A stretch of 64,000 nucleotides of DNA. It comes from Mytilinidion resinicola (Eukaryota; Ascomycota; Dothideomycetes; Mytilinidiales; Mytilinidiaceae). Positions 45,094-55,959 of this stretch are shown in pieces; position 1 is the first letter of the stretch, and every line of letters starts with the position of its first letter. The stretch lies in assembly GCF_010093595.1 (NCBI RefSeq), contig NW_022985439.1, positions 1,593,822 through 1,657,821 of the forward strand, read 5' to 3'. The notes beneath the pieces were generated by a model. The model made no database searches. It was not told the DNA's origin and saw only the letters and a list, made by a program, of their open reading frames with translations. The position numbers were made by a program, and so were the translations under genes.

Positions 45094-46253
45094 ACGTGCT
45101 TCATGCAAAATCACGAACCTCGGCTCGCGAGTACGGCTGAATTACCAAAAATGATATGACGATTCGTGGAAAAGTCGACCTGTATATAGCATAATTGTGG
45201 ACTTGGAGGAAATCCTTTCGACTACCCTCGGGCTATTCTTCTCGGCAGGCGTTGGATTAATACTGGGCGGAGCATTGATATACCATGTAAATGAAATGAG
45301 ACAATCCTATTCTCTTAGGCCTGGTGAGATGGTGGTGCTAATAGTGTAGACTTTCGACCGGCTGCAGTGAATGGCCTTTTGATATCCTGAGTCAACTCGG
45401 TCGTTCATCTCGAGGCACCGAGGCCAATATCGAGGTCCGCTAAGCGATGCACGATCTGGCCGAGCCTTGGCTAATTGGACTTCGTATACGAGCAGACCGA
45501 GGCAGTTGGTCAGCTCGAGCCGCTCGCAACGCCTTCACTACATCACCACCTGTGGGAGAAACCCAGTCGAGGTGTTTATCATTGGGTCGCGAGCTGGATA
45601 AAGTTGACCGAACCGAAGCCCCATACTCGATGCGGAAAGCTGACGATGCGGATCCACCTATAAGCTGCGGGAACGAGTCTTTACGTAGGAACACTTGGTT
45701 CCACGGCTCTGTGACCACGTTCAGCTACCTCCGCCATTGCTATTCGTCATGGCTACTCGATATTGGCAGGTCCTTAAAAGCTCTTTATTCGAACAAGAGC
45801 GGAGGCAGCGGGCCACGTATAACTTGAAGTCTTCCTTCGCTTTGCTTCCCCTTGTGTCCTTGTGTGTTTCATTCCTGTTGGTCCTCAGTTTTCGTCTAAA
45901 AACAAATTAAGCCGTCTTTCCTAGTACGAGGGAGTGCTTGATTACCTATCACCAACACTGCCGTGCGTTGTGGATTTGCAATACACGAGCTACGCGGGAA
46001 TCCTTCATTTCTAACTTGGTGAGCATTCTCAGGGCTGCGCGAGGTACTCCGAAAAGAATGCTTATTTCAATTCATGTTCTTCGTATATAGACTGGCTCAA
46101 AAACTCGTGATTATCATACCGCACACGCTACAAACACCCACGACACTCATTACCCTACCGGAGCTTTACATATGAAGCAACAGAAGCAATAGCATCAGCA
46201 ATAGCAAGAGCTGGAACAGTGTTTTCTTATCACGCTATACGCCACTCTTCATT
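45094..46253. other. Intergenic region, no gene seen
   Basis: Metacaspase 3' flank followed by the carboxylesterase promoter. The frames at 45440-45830 overlap on both strands and show no domain. A CA/AGCAA-rich leader (AGCAACAGAAGCAATAGCA) lies just before the esterase start. Confidence 0.5.
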
Positions 46254-48103
46254 ATGTCCACTGCTGTATCTTCAATACGCACTTTTTCGATCCTGGCTGT
46301 TGCGGTCTCACTCGCCGGCCTTGGTGGAGCCCACCCATCTAAAGCTGCAAGAGACGCTCTGCCAATTGTTGATTTGGGGTATGAGTTGCATCAAGCGGCG
46401 TCTTTCAATGTAAGAAATACAACTTCTCTTGTTCTCATTTCATTTCTACAACTCGACGTTGACGTCTCCAACATCCCAATCCTTATGACTTGTGGCGTAA
46501 AAAACACTCAATACTCACACAACATAGGCAACAGGGGGCTTCTACAACTTCTCAAACATCCGCTACGCAGCACCACCCCTCGGCAACCTCCGCTTCACGG
46601 TCCCAAAACCCCCTGCCGTAGACCGTTCGAAGGTGCAAACAGGCAGCGTCGGCCGCGTCTGCCCTCAAGCAAGCCCCGCCTGGGAAGTCGTCGCCGCTGT
46701 AGCCGTCCCGGAGTACCTCGAAGGAATTCCTTTCAATACATCTCAGACATTCAACACGTCGGGTAGTGCCCCAACTATCGACCCCCGTACTACCGAGGAC
46801 TGCCTCTTTCTAGACGTCGTAGCTCCAAAGCACGTGTTTGAAGGCGCTGGCAAACGTGCTCATGCTGCGGTGCTCGTTTGGATCTTCGGGGGCGGGTACA
46901 CGGCAGGGGAGAAGAGTGATGCGCAATACAACCCGTCTGGGCTCTTCAAGGCGAGCGATGGTATCGGTGATGTAGTCTTTGTGTCTCTGAACTATCGCCT
47001 CGGGGCTTTTGGATGGTTGTCTGGGCCGAAGTTCCAGTCAGAAGGCGGCGTGACGAATGCAGGCCTCTATGATCAGAGATTGGCCCTGGAGTGGGTGCAA
47101 AAGAACATCCACCTCTTTGGCGGCGATAAGAACCGCGTGACGGTCATGGGGGAGTCAGCGGGCGGGGGAAGCATAATGCACCAGATTACCGTAAGACACA
47201 CTTTCCTCGAACATATAACACGATCCCATACTCACACACCCCCAGGCTTTCGGCGGCCAACGCGGCCCCGTCCCATTCCAACAAGCGATCCCCCAATCCC
47301 CCGGCTTCTTCCCCACAACCTCCCTCTCCTTCCAAGACGCCACCTACGCCGCACTCCTCAACCTAACCAACACAACCTGCCTCGCCGAGCTGCGCGCCCT
47401 CCCCTCCGCGACCCTAATCCGCGCCAACATCCTCACCGTCGGCGCCGCCCCCTACGGCCTCTTCACCTACGGCCCCGCGGCCTCGGGCGCCTTCACGCCC
47501 GCCCTGCCCGGCGTCCTCCTCGCCTCGGGCCGCTTCCACCGCGCCGTGCGCCTCCTGACCGGCCACAACGCCGACGAGGGCCTGCTCTTCGCCTCGCCCT
47601 ACGTCACCACGCAGGCCGCCTACGAGGCCCTGCTGCGCAGCCACTTCGCCGACATCACGCCCGCCGCCGTCGCGTACGTCGCGGACGTGCTCTACCCGCC
47701 CGTCTTCGACGGCAGCCACGGGTACAGAGACGAGACGGCCCGCGTGGCGCTCGCCGAGGCGGAGAGCTCGTTCACGTGCAATAACGTGTATCTGGCGCAT
47801 GCGTTTGGGAATCGCAGCTATGCGTATGAGTTCACGACGCCGCCGAGCATCCATGGGCAGGATGTGCCGTATACGTTCTGGAACGGGGGGGTGGCGGAGG
47901 GGGTGGTGAATGGGACGGTGGCGCGGGCGTTGCAGGAGACGGTGGTGAGTTTTGTGGTGGAGGGGCGGCCGAGGGGGGTGGGGGTGTATGGGGCTGAGAG
48001 TGAGGTGTTGAGGATAGGGAGTGCGAGGGTTGGGGTGGGGAGGGATGATGTGGATGCGGCGAGGTGTGGGTGGTGGCAGAGGGGGGCGTGGAGAGATGGG
48101 TGA
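46254..48103 (+). CDS. Secreted type-B carboxylesterase/lipase, 558 aa
   Basis: There are three exons (46254-46409, 46528-47190, 47246-48103) with introns of 118 and 55 bp. A signal peptide is evident (RTFSILAVAVSLAGLGGA, cleavage near residue 26). The alpha/beta hydrolase fold carries the type-B signature: EDCLFLDVVAP, an oxyanion-hole region VWIFGGGYTAGEK, the nucleophile Ser262 in GESAGGGS, the acid Glu384 in NADEG and His476 in SIHGQDVPY. Several N-x-S/T sites fit secretion. The third exon is extremely GC-rich and codon-biased, producing long antisense shadow frames. The substrate (esters of lipids, plant compounds or xenobiotics) cannot be told. Confidence 0.93.
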
Positions 48104-48309
48104 GAAGGAGGTGGGTCGTGGAGTTTTGATGTGATGTAGATGTGTTCAGGGATGTAGATGGCGTAATTGGACTGAGAAATCATGAATCAGTATCAGCAAA
48201 AGGTCAACCCGAGTCGAACTCCATTTGAATGCTATGATACACAATTATCATTTCACGCTCTGCTATTGACATTCAGAAACCCCGTGATGATCCATGTCGT
48301 TCGAGCTGT

Positions 48310-48796
48310 TCAAATCTTTCCCTTGATCTCCTCCTTCGCGCCCTTAGCCTTGCCGGCTAGCTCGGAGGCCTTGCCCTTCGCCTCGCCAGTGAGCTCGGAA
48401 GACTTGCCGCTGGCTTCGCTGCCGAGTTTGGAGGCTTCTCCTGAGGCTTCGCTGCTCTTGGAGCCGATGGTAGACTTGGCGGCTTCTGTGACTTTCTCTG
48501 GGGGGGTTGTTAGCTACAATATTGGCATTGGCTAAAGCTAAGTGTGATAAGAGAAATAGATGCATATGCAGAGCAGGATGAATAGCGTAGTTCGCCAAAG
48601 TGGGTGCGGTTTACGTATTGAAGAGATAGCTTCACATACCTCCGGTCTCAATGCCCTTGACAGCGGCATCCGAGACAATCCTGTCAACCTTCTTGAGCGG
48701 CTCCTTGAGGGTTTCGGTGACCGACTTGCGGGCAGCGGGCGAAGTGGAGAAAAGCCGGGCCTGGCGGGCAATCGAGGTGCGGATGATGGACGACAT
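48310..48796 (-). CDS. Mitochondrial LEA-like protein, 114 aa
   Basis: There are two exons (48796-48640, 48497-48310) with a 142-bp intron, giving 114 aa. The N-terminus (MSSIIRTSIARQARLFSTS) is a typical mitochondrial targeting peptide with an RLFS-type cleavage region. The second exon encodes a repetitive amphipathic sequence, with Glu/Lys/Ala/Ser/Gly units such as GEASKLGSEASGKSSELTG and GEAKGKASELAGKAKGAKEE. This is the composition of late-embryogenesis-abundant-like and stress-protective proteins. The likely role is mitochondrial matrix protection during desiccation or stress, by analogy. An in-frame upstream ATG at 48829 is less likely, since it would bury the targeting peptide. Confidence 0.82.
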
Positions 48797-49671
48797 GTTG
48801 AGTAGAGTGAAGTGCTGTGGTGGTGGCAATTGAGGTTCTTGTGTAGTTCAGGTTGGTTTGAGGATGGGTTGAAGGAGCAGCAGAATCTTTGTCGGAGGTA
48901 TGAAGAAGCTTGGAGGTGAAAAAAAGCTCAGAAGGCTTGAGGATAGGTGAAGCGAATGACGTCGCGATGTTGTCACTGCAAGTCGAACAAAAAGGCCCGA
49001 GCTGTCACTTTCCCCAGATCTTCGCTTAGATTATCACAACCGGAATGTAGCTTTCCCATCACGATTACCATCAGCTGAGCACTTTTGTTTTCATTTGTTG
49101 TTCTATCACCACTGCATCAGTCGTGAATCGGCGTGGCTTTGGCACCGATGCTTCTTCGGGAGTGCACTATCAAACACTGCACGGAAACCGTAACAGTAGG
49201 TTGAGAATCGCATATCGTTCGCAGTAACGTCACAATTCAGATTAAAATTTCGTTTGAGTCACAATTCAATTGTGTGTTACGCTATACATCATGAGGCCTT
49301 CCAAAGTTCCGATACCAGTGCCACCGGCCATAATCCAGGGCTCTGATTCCAAGCCGCCGGCACCAAGCCTCCGGCACCAAGCCTCCAACACCATGCTCGA
49401 TCATGCCGCCGTTGGAGAGAGAAGAGAAAGGACGAGCTAGATCAGATCAGTACTTACTCATTCATTGAAGTCCGTTGAGACCCCTCGTAGTCCCATAAAG
49501 CCATAAGAACAGTGCCACGGGCAATTCCGTAGCCATGATTTCCTGCCTGCAACACCTAGCCAAAGCCAAAGCCACCTATCCGGCAAAAGATCACAATATG
49601 ACACGCTAAATCAGAAGAAAAAGGAAAGTCACATACTTCACCTCGCTATCCATACCCCGTCCATCGCCACT
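48797..49671. other. Intergenic region with a short minisatellite
   Basis: No gene seen. A 14-bp unit (CCAAGCCTCCGGCA) is tandemly present three times at 49349-49390 with minor changes. The rest is average composition. Confidence 0.5.
49349..49390. repeat. 14-bp tandem repeat x3
   Basis: The units are CCAAGCCGCCGGCA, CCAAGCCTCCGGCA and CCAAGCCTCCAACA in direct succession. They lie in intergenic DNA and no function is apparent. Confidence 0.7.
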
Positions 49672-52600
49672 TCAAAAGGGCTCGCCGTCACCCATTCCAG
49701 CCCCAGGTCCGCTGAACAGGGCGGGATTATGCGGGCTTCCCATCCCGATAACGAAGGGAATGCTGCTCCCCTCGTTCGTGCCCACAGATCCAGATCCACT
49801 TCCGCTACGCTTGCGCTGCTGAGGTGCCAGCGGAGCCGTGTTGTAAGACATGCTACGCCCATGACCGCGCATTGGGGCTTTCCCGGCAGCGGTATCCACC
49901 TCCTTCTGCTTCTCTGCTTCGGCCGCGGCTAAGACGTCAGTCTTCGGTACGAAGTCTAGGAGCCCATGGCGTGGGCGCACAGGGCGTTCGGGCGTGGTCC
50001 GCGGTGGAGACCAGTCCGGGGTGCGTGCGGTTGCGTACATAGTGATGATGCTGTCGGAGGCACTCCGCTGTGTGTCCTCGCGCTGCAGGGCGATTGGGTT
50101 TGGGAGTGTGTTCTGCACGCCCGTGCCTGCAGTGGTGTCTTGAGAGTGTGAGCGGCGCGGAGCGGAATAAGGAGATGGGCCAGGACTGGTCTGAGATGGA
50201 CGGCGCGAGCTGCGTTCTGGCGTCTGGGGCGGCTTTATATCGCTTGGCGACGGTGGGAGCTTCTTGTTTAGGCTTGATGGGACGTTTTTGCCAGCGGGAG
50301 AAGCTTGCGGGCTAGAGAGTGCGGCGGATGTTGCAGGGGTAGCAGGCTGAAGAGAGCTACTAGCTGACATTGGGATCGAAGTTGGAGACGGCGTGGCCGA
50401 TATTCCGAGGCCTGGGGAGGTGATGGTGAATTTGGCTCGAACTGGTATTTCGCGGTGTCCTGTGCCAATGGGCGAACTCGCCTCGCTGGGGAGGTTCAGA
50501 GCACTAGACAGGCTCTTGATGTCCTTCTTGTACCCTTTGATGTCAAGCTTGTAGTAGATGATCTCTCGCACGTAGAATTCCACCTCTTTACTCAATTGAT
50601 CGATGCGGAACTCATGTTCCGCTAGCTGCTTGTCGACCTTGCCAGAAGTATTCGCCAGGTGGGCCTTCAGACGCTTTTGAAGGAGCGCAATCATCCGATC
50701 AACATCTTCCCGTGTCGCATTCGGTGGAAGCGATTTGTTATCATCCACCTCCGACCAGATCTTGAAGGACGCGTGTTTTCGAACCTCGCTTTCAAGTACC
50801 TTTTTGAAGTATTCCATCTCTCTACGCAATCTGAGCACATGGATTTCGGCATCGTCAAGCTTTGATTTGAGCTCCTTCAGTTCGGCCGTAGATCGATTGA
50901 ATCTCCGTTCCCAGTGGTTGCTTTCCCCTTCCCACGAATCGCACCGCTTTTCCAAGGCTTCGCTGTGCTTCTCCATCTCTTCAAGGCGCGCCTCTGCGAC
51001 TGCGTAGCGCGCCGTCGCCGCTTCACTGACTCTCCGATATTCTCTTTGATGGTTATTGATAATGGCGTCCTTCTCTTTGATCTTGTCGTTCAGTCGCTCA
51101 ATGTCGCAATTTTGGCGCTCGAGCCTATCGACAAAGGCTGCTATGACTTTGGCCTGACTTGGGTCTTCCTTGGCAGGTTCCCTAAGTAGAGCATTCTCGC
51201 TAGCCAGAACTGGGACGATAGTTGTTCCAAGGCTAGATTTCGAGGGAATCGGGACCTCGTTCTCGTAGTATCGTCCTGTCCGTTGGAGTTGGCTCTCCAA
51301 AACGTGGATCTTCAAGCAAGCCTCCTGAAGGTCGATAGTGAGCTGCTTCTCTGACGGCTGGGGTCTGTTAAACGGGTTGACGTCGTGCTTCAGGTTGTAA
51401 ATCTGTTCAAGGGCATCGACCCTCGCAACGTTAGAGGCTTGAAGACGTGTCTCAAGGTAGTCTACAGAGTTGCGCAGCTTTTTGACGTCTTCGAGTGCCG
51501 GTTTGACGGTGGTGGACGCATCCTCAACTCTAGCACGCGCCTCTAATTCAAGGCTGTCGATACGTTCCTTCTGGGTGCCAACAGTCTTCTGCAGATCTCG
51601 TACATCACTGTTCGCAGCCTTGAGCTTGTCCATGAATCGATCGATTTGTCTACGGAGGGCGGATTCGTTGAGTTTGTACTGATGATTCTGTATGGTAAGC
51701 TCGGCGTTTTGTTTGAGGGTCTCATCGTGTTCAGACGTGTCAGCCTGTGGTTTCGGCCTCCTTGCGTTGCTGAGCGTCCTCGTGAGCTTCCTCATGTCTG
51801 CGGTCGGATCAGTTGCCCTCGGAGTCAATTGAGGCTGTTCTTCAATTGCTGTTTGGAAGGACCGAATGCTCGTAGCAGACGGCGCGGTTTGCGAGTTCGC
51901 CGGTCGCTCTGCGGTAGGTGTTTGAGGTTCGGCAGTGTCGAGGAGCATTAAAAGGTGGTTGCTGGACGCTAGCGCGCCAGGATTGGTTAGCTCGGCTCGG
52001 CTCTAGCGAGGTTTGCAATTCACCAGATGGAGGCAGGCGACGTAACTTACCATGGTGAAGTGACCGCTGCTGAGACTGCTCTTCTAGGACTCGAGCGTAG
52101 GTCTTCAAACTCGAGATCTCGCGTTCATGGGCTTCAGAAAGAGATGCGATATGAGCCTCGTGGGATGTTTGCAAGCTAGCGAATTGCGACGACAACGTCG
52201 AGATGGTTTGATCCTGTGCCGAGATAGTCGCCTTGAGTTCCTCAAGCTGGCTTGAACTTGACGACATCTATCAATGCTTAGCGCGATCTCAATTGGGCCC
52301 CACGCGGATACATGGCGTTCACTCTCGGGACAAAAGAACTTTAACGCGTCCGGACGCGCTCTGCACACGCTTCTAAGGACCACCTTGTTCACTTCCACAG
52401 CATATCTGATCACATCTTCCCACATTTACAATCGACCAAATCGCGGCTGCGGGTATCTGCTACATCAAGAAGAAAACACTGCACTAACCTCATCACGTCT
52501 GCTCGGACCTTGGTCGCTCATCTTCTGCTTCCCGTTCCTCTTCTCCAAAATCATGGGCGACGGCTGCAATGACCTGCTGCTATCCGAGCCCGCCCTAGCC

Positions 52601-53489
52601 CGGGCCGAGTCGTTACTGCTCGTTTGGCCGCCGTTTGTAGAGGCCGAACATGCCGTGAGCTTGCTGTCGGTCGTCGACGATGGGGAAAGGAGCAGGCTTG
52701 GTCGCGACTTTGATCGGCGCTGCACGCGAGCCTCGCTCAGGCTCTTTTTATGCTGCGGTATACCAGTACGAGACTCCCGGGGCACTGCAGGAGCGCGATG
52801 TTCGGCAAGAGTTGGGCTGAGCAGGTTCGCGCTGCGGACCGACCTCATGGTTTGGCTTGCTGCGGATGCCGCGACGGGTGAGGCGGGAGGGAAGCCCTGA
52901 TTCACCAGCAGGAGGGAGCCGGCAAGCTCTGCGATATCTGGCGTCGGTGGCAGAGATATCGAACGTGGCCTACCGGGCAAGGGCTTATGTAGCGGAGATC
53001 TAGGACATGCACTGCCAGTCAAGGCTGGAGATCGGAGCATCTCATTGACCACGGCCAGCAGATTCGACGCAGAGCTGACGGAGCTCAGGGCGGCACTGTG
53101 GAGGGCAGAGGCGGGAGCCAGGCATTGTCCATGAGCGTCACAACTCGAGGGAGACGACAGGCCCTGCAGTTGAGGACGGGCGTGAGCATTCTGTACGGGT
53201 CAGCCAATGACCGGACAACACGCATAGGTCTGCCCGTTAACCTCAACGCTATATATGCACCACCACGTTGCGTCGCTGCAACCAATTGATGCATGGACAA
53301 CGCAAGGCCAACGGCGAGGCAAAAAAGAGACTGCCACCATACCTGGCCGCTACTAGTCGCAAAGGACGAGTTGTTGCGTGCGTCCGAGAAGTCGGTCACG
53401 ATCGGGAGCAGCCCGCCAGTTCGATGCGCCTCTGCGGCTGCTGCAGCACGACGGTCGCCCTTGGTCCAGGTGAAGAACTTCGACGCCAT
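49672..53489 (-). CDS. Large coiled-coil 'M protein repeat'-type protein, 1111 aa
   Basis: There are four exons (53489-53343, 53163-52489, 52267-52051, 51968-49672) with introns of 179, 221 and 82 bp. The N-terminus (MASKFFTWTKGDRR) and the Ser/Pro-rich region of exon 2 are disordered. Exons 3-4 hold long coiled coils (about residues 275-820: LEELKATISAQDQTISTLSS, NDKIKEKDAIINNHQREYRR, LRREMEYFKKVLESEVRKHA). The C-terminal 250 residues are Pro/Ser-rich. The arrangement matches conserved ascomycete proteins annotated as M protein repeat proteins; their cellular role is not established. An ATG sits exactly at the start of exon 3, so a shorter isoform from 52267 is possible. The start at 53489 is head-to-head with the FHA gene. 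Confidence 0.87.
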
Positions 53490-54131
53490 AGCCTCTCATG
53501 CCAGGCGCCTGGTCTCGGGGAGGGTCGCGGCGGGCATTGGCGGGGGGTAACGAGTGACTGAGGTTGAGACGTAAGTTGAAGAGAGCTCACAACTGTGAGA
53601 CTGGCAGGCCATGGAGCGATATTAAGGCTCCAGGGCTAGAGGCCCATCTGGCCGTGCTATTGAGCGCCTGCTTTCCATGTGCATTAGAGCCGTATGTAAT
53701 GCTCCAAGGCGGACTCGGGAGCCGCAAAGAGCAAATGGAAGTGTGCGCCACTTTGCGGCGCGGACGCCCCTCCCATGCTTTCGCCAGCTTGATTGGGTGA
53801 GAGCGACTGCTTGCAAGCATTGAAACCAAGGGACCGGACGCGTGAAACTGCTTGTTGGTGACCTTTCACGGGGAGAGCCATTGCTGAGGCTGCATAAGCG
53901 CTGGGTGGAGTCTCGCTTCTAACGTCCCCCGGCCCTTTCCAAAGACTTCGAGACCGAGCCTCTTTGCGACACTGCGTATCTGCCAGCGACCTGTCTACTT
54001 CTACTTCTTCCTGTGTACCTTGGAGCCTTCGCCCAGCTCTGGATCCACTCAGTACCTGGCTACAGGAGAGTTCGACCACGATCGTTGGCACAATCGCCCC
54101 GCTTCCTGCATCTCAGCCCAGCGCCTTGGAT
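53490..54131. promoter_or_regulatory. Bidirectional promoter region, coiled-coil gene / FHA gene
   Basis: 642 bp lies between divergent start codons (53489 and 54132). It contains no supported gene. An in-frame extension of the FHA frame back to 53964 is open but low in protein character. Confidence 0.45.
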
Positions 54132-55499
54132 ATGCCAACCCAGTCACCGCCCATCCAAAGCCGAAGTCAAGCATCCGTACCAAGAAGCGGTCGCGAGTCC
54201 GAGGCCTCCCGCCGCCCTAGACACAATGACCGCAGCTTGAGCAGGAGCCGCAGTCGGTCTGCTAGCTCAACAGACCGCAACAAGAGACGACGCCACGAGG
54301 ATCAGAAGGGACCATCGCTAGGCCGAAAAGAAGGAGACCATAATGAGCGGAGACTTCCCCGGCGTTCTGTGAGCTCATCAGGGGACGAAGCAGCTAGACC
54401 GCGAACCGGGACGAGGAGAAGCAGAAGCCGTAGCAGGGACAGGCCGCGAGACCAACCCCGAGTCAAAGGGTCCGCGAAAGCAGCTTCACCAGCAAGATCA
54501 GGGTTGGGCGGCTCTAGGGACCGTCGGATAAGAGAATCATCACCGCCACGGAGACGTAGAGGTGCGTCGAGGGACAGATATACTAGTCAGAAGGAACGCA
54601 GGCCTAGGGACTCCTCAAGAGATCGAAAACCACGCAGCAGGTCAAGGGAGCGAAGGCCCAAGGACACAGCCACGGAGAAGGAGCTAAACCTAAGGGACGT
54701 CTCCAGGGATCATCGTCCAAGGCGTAGGTCCAGATCAAGAGAGCGATCCAGAGACCGTTCGCGTGACCGTCGGAAGCGTCGTCACTCTCGTTCACGAAGC
54801 CCCTACCGCGCGTCGAAGCGCCGTGACCGATCAGCCTCACCGCGTCGAAGGACTTCACGGTCTCCCTCCCACAAGGACAGGCGTGTCAAAGTGCGAAACC
54901 CCTCTCCCCCAACCCGCAGCCGCAAGCCGCTTCCATCTCAGGAGATTTCTTTCCGAGGCGGACCAGATTCTGGCGCATTATCAAAAGAAGAGGTGGTTGA
55001 GAAGCAGAAGCCCAATCTAGCCCCTAGTGGTCTACTCGCCCGTGAGGCTAACACAGTAGCTGGCACCAATATATCACTGAAATACCACGAGCCACCCGAG
55101 GCACGGAAACCTCTCTCATCAGCCCAATGGCGCATCTTCGTATTCAAGGGGGAAGACACATTGGATACAATAGAGCTATATACGCGTTCGGTCTGGCTGC
55201 TTGGTCGGGCGCCAGAGGTGGCTGACATTCTCCTAGCCCATCCTAGCTCTAGCCAGCAACACGCGGCAATTCAGTTCAGATACATCGTGAAGAAGACGGA
55301 GGACGAGTATGGCGTTACTCAGAAGAAGGGAAAGGTGAAGCCGTATATCATCGATCTGGAAAGTAGCAATGGAACCGTTCTCAACGGGGAGAAGTTGGAT
55401 GCTGGGCGATATGTAGAACTCAGGGATGGCGACCTATTGAAGTTTGGAGGATCTGAGAGGGAGTATGTTATTATGCTCCCGCCTCCAGACAAGGGTTGA
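54132..55499 (+). CDS. Pml1/SNIP1-type FHA protein of the RES complex, 455 aa
   Basis: This is a single exon. The ATG at 54132 (MPTQSPPIQSRSQ) is preferred; an in-frame upstream ATG at 53964 would add 56 residues without recognisable features. The N-terminal 270 residues are an SR/RD-rich low-complexity region (SRSRSRSASSTDRNKRRR, RDRSRDRRKRRHSRSRSP), as in splicing proteins. The C-terminal FHA domain (about 320-450) shows LLGRAPEVADILLAHPSSS then QQHAAIQFRY and IIDLESSNGTVLNGEKLDA, with the phosphothreonine-binding Arg, Ser, His and Asn positions. Pml1/SNIP1 is known as a subunit of the pre-mRNA retention and splicing complex with Bud13 and Snu17. It should be nuclear. Confidence 0.92.
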   Translation: MPTQSPPIQSRSQASVPRSGRESEASRRPRHNDRSLSRSRSRSASSTDRNKRRRHEDQKGPSLGRKEGDHNERRLPRRSVSSSGDEAARPRTGTRRSRSRSRDRPRDQPRVKGSAKAASPARSGLGGSRDRRIRESSPPRRRRGASRDRYTSQKERRPRDSSRDRKPRSRSRERRPKDTATEKELNLRDVSRDHRPRRRSRSRERSRDRSRDRRKRRHSRSRSPYRASKRRDRSASPRRRTSRSPSHKDRRVKVRNPSPPTRSRKPLPSQEISFRGGPDSGALSKEEVVEKQKPNLAPSGLLAREANTVAGTNISLKYHEPPEARKPLSSAQWRIFVFKGEDTLDTIELYTRSVWLLGRAPEVADILLAHPSSSQQHAAIQFRYIVKKTEDEYGVTQKKGKVKPYIIDLESSNGTVLNGEKLDAGRYVELRDGDLLKFGGSEREYVIMLPPPDKG

Positions 55500-55959
55500 G
55501 CATTTGCTCGTACAATTGCAGCACCCCCTCCAGTTCAGACTTCGCGCGATATACTCACTAGTATACCGCTTTAGAGTAGCTCGATCACGGATTGGCTCGT
55601 GAAGATCGGCACAAGGTTTTCCAACGATGCTGGAGGGGATGATCGAACTAGGGATGATGCAGAGGTGGAAGGGAACCCTGGACAGAGTATATAAAATAAA
55701 TTAAGCTGTAAAACACTGTTTCTGTACACAATTGAAGGCATTCAGACCCCAGTATCTACCTTCCGTTTCCATGTAGCTGTGACGACTGAATGCAGTAGCC
55801 GCTTCGATGACGTGGGGCAGCTGAAGCTTGGCCAGGCTTTCTCCAGGTTCAACTTGTGAACGCGCCTCGAAACCCCTCCATGCCCACAGAGCCTTCCTGT
55901 GGCCGATATTCTACAATCCTAATTCCCCTACACGCTTTTTCCTCAGGCCAATCGTCACC
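55500..55959. other. Intergenic region, no gene seen
   Basis: 3' flank of the FHA gene and promoter of the anoctamin gene. An in-frame open stretch back to 55828 precedes the anoctamin start but contains no conserved block. A TCACC-ATGG context at 55960 favours that start. Confidence 0.5.

Noticed and set aside
47414..47854. 146-codon minus-strand frame
   Set aside because: Antisense shadow of the GC-rich third exon of the carboxylesterase.
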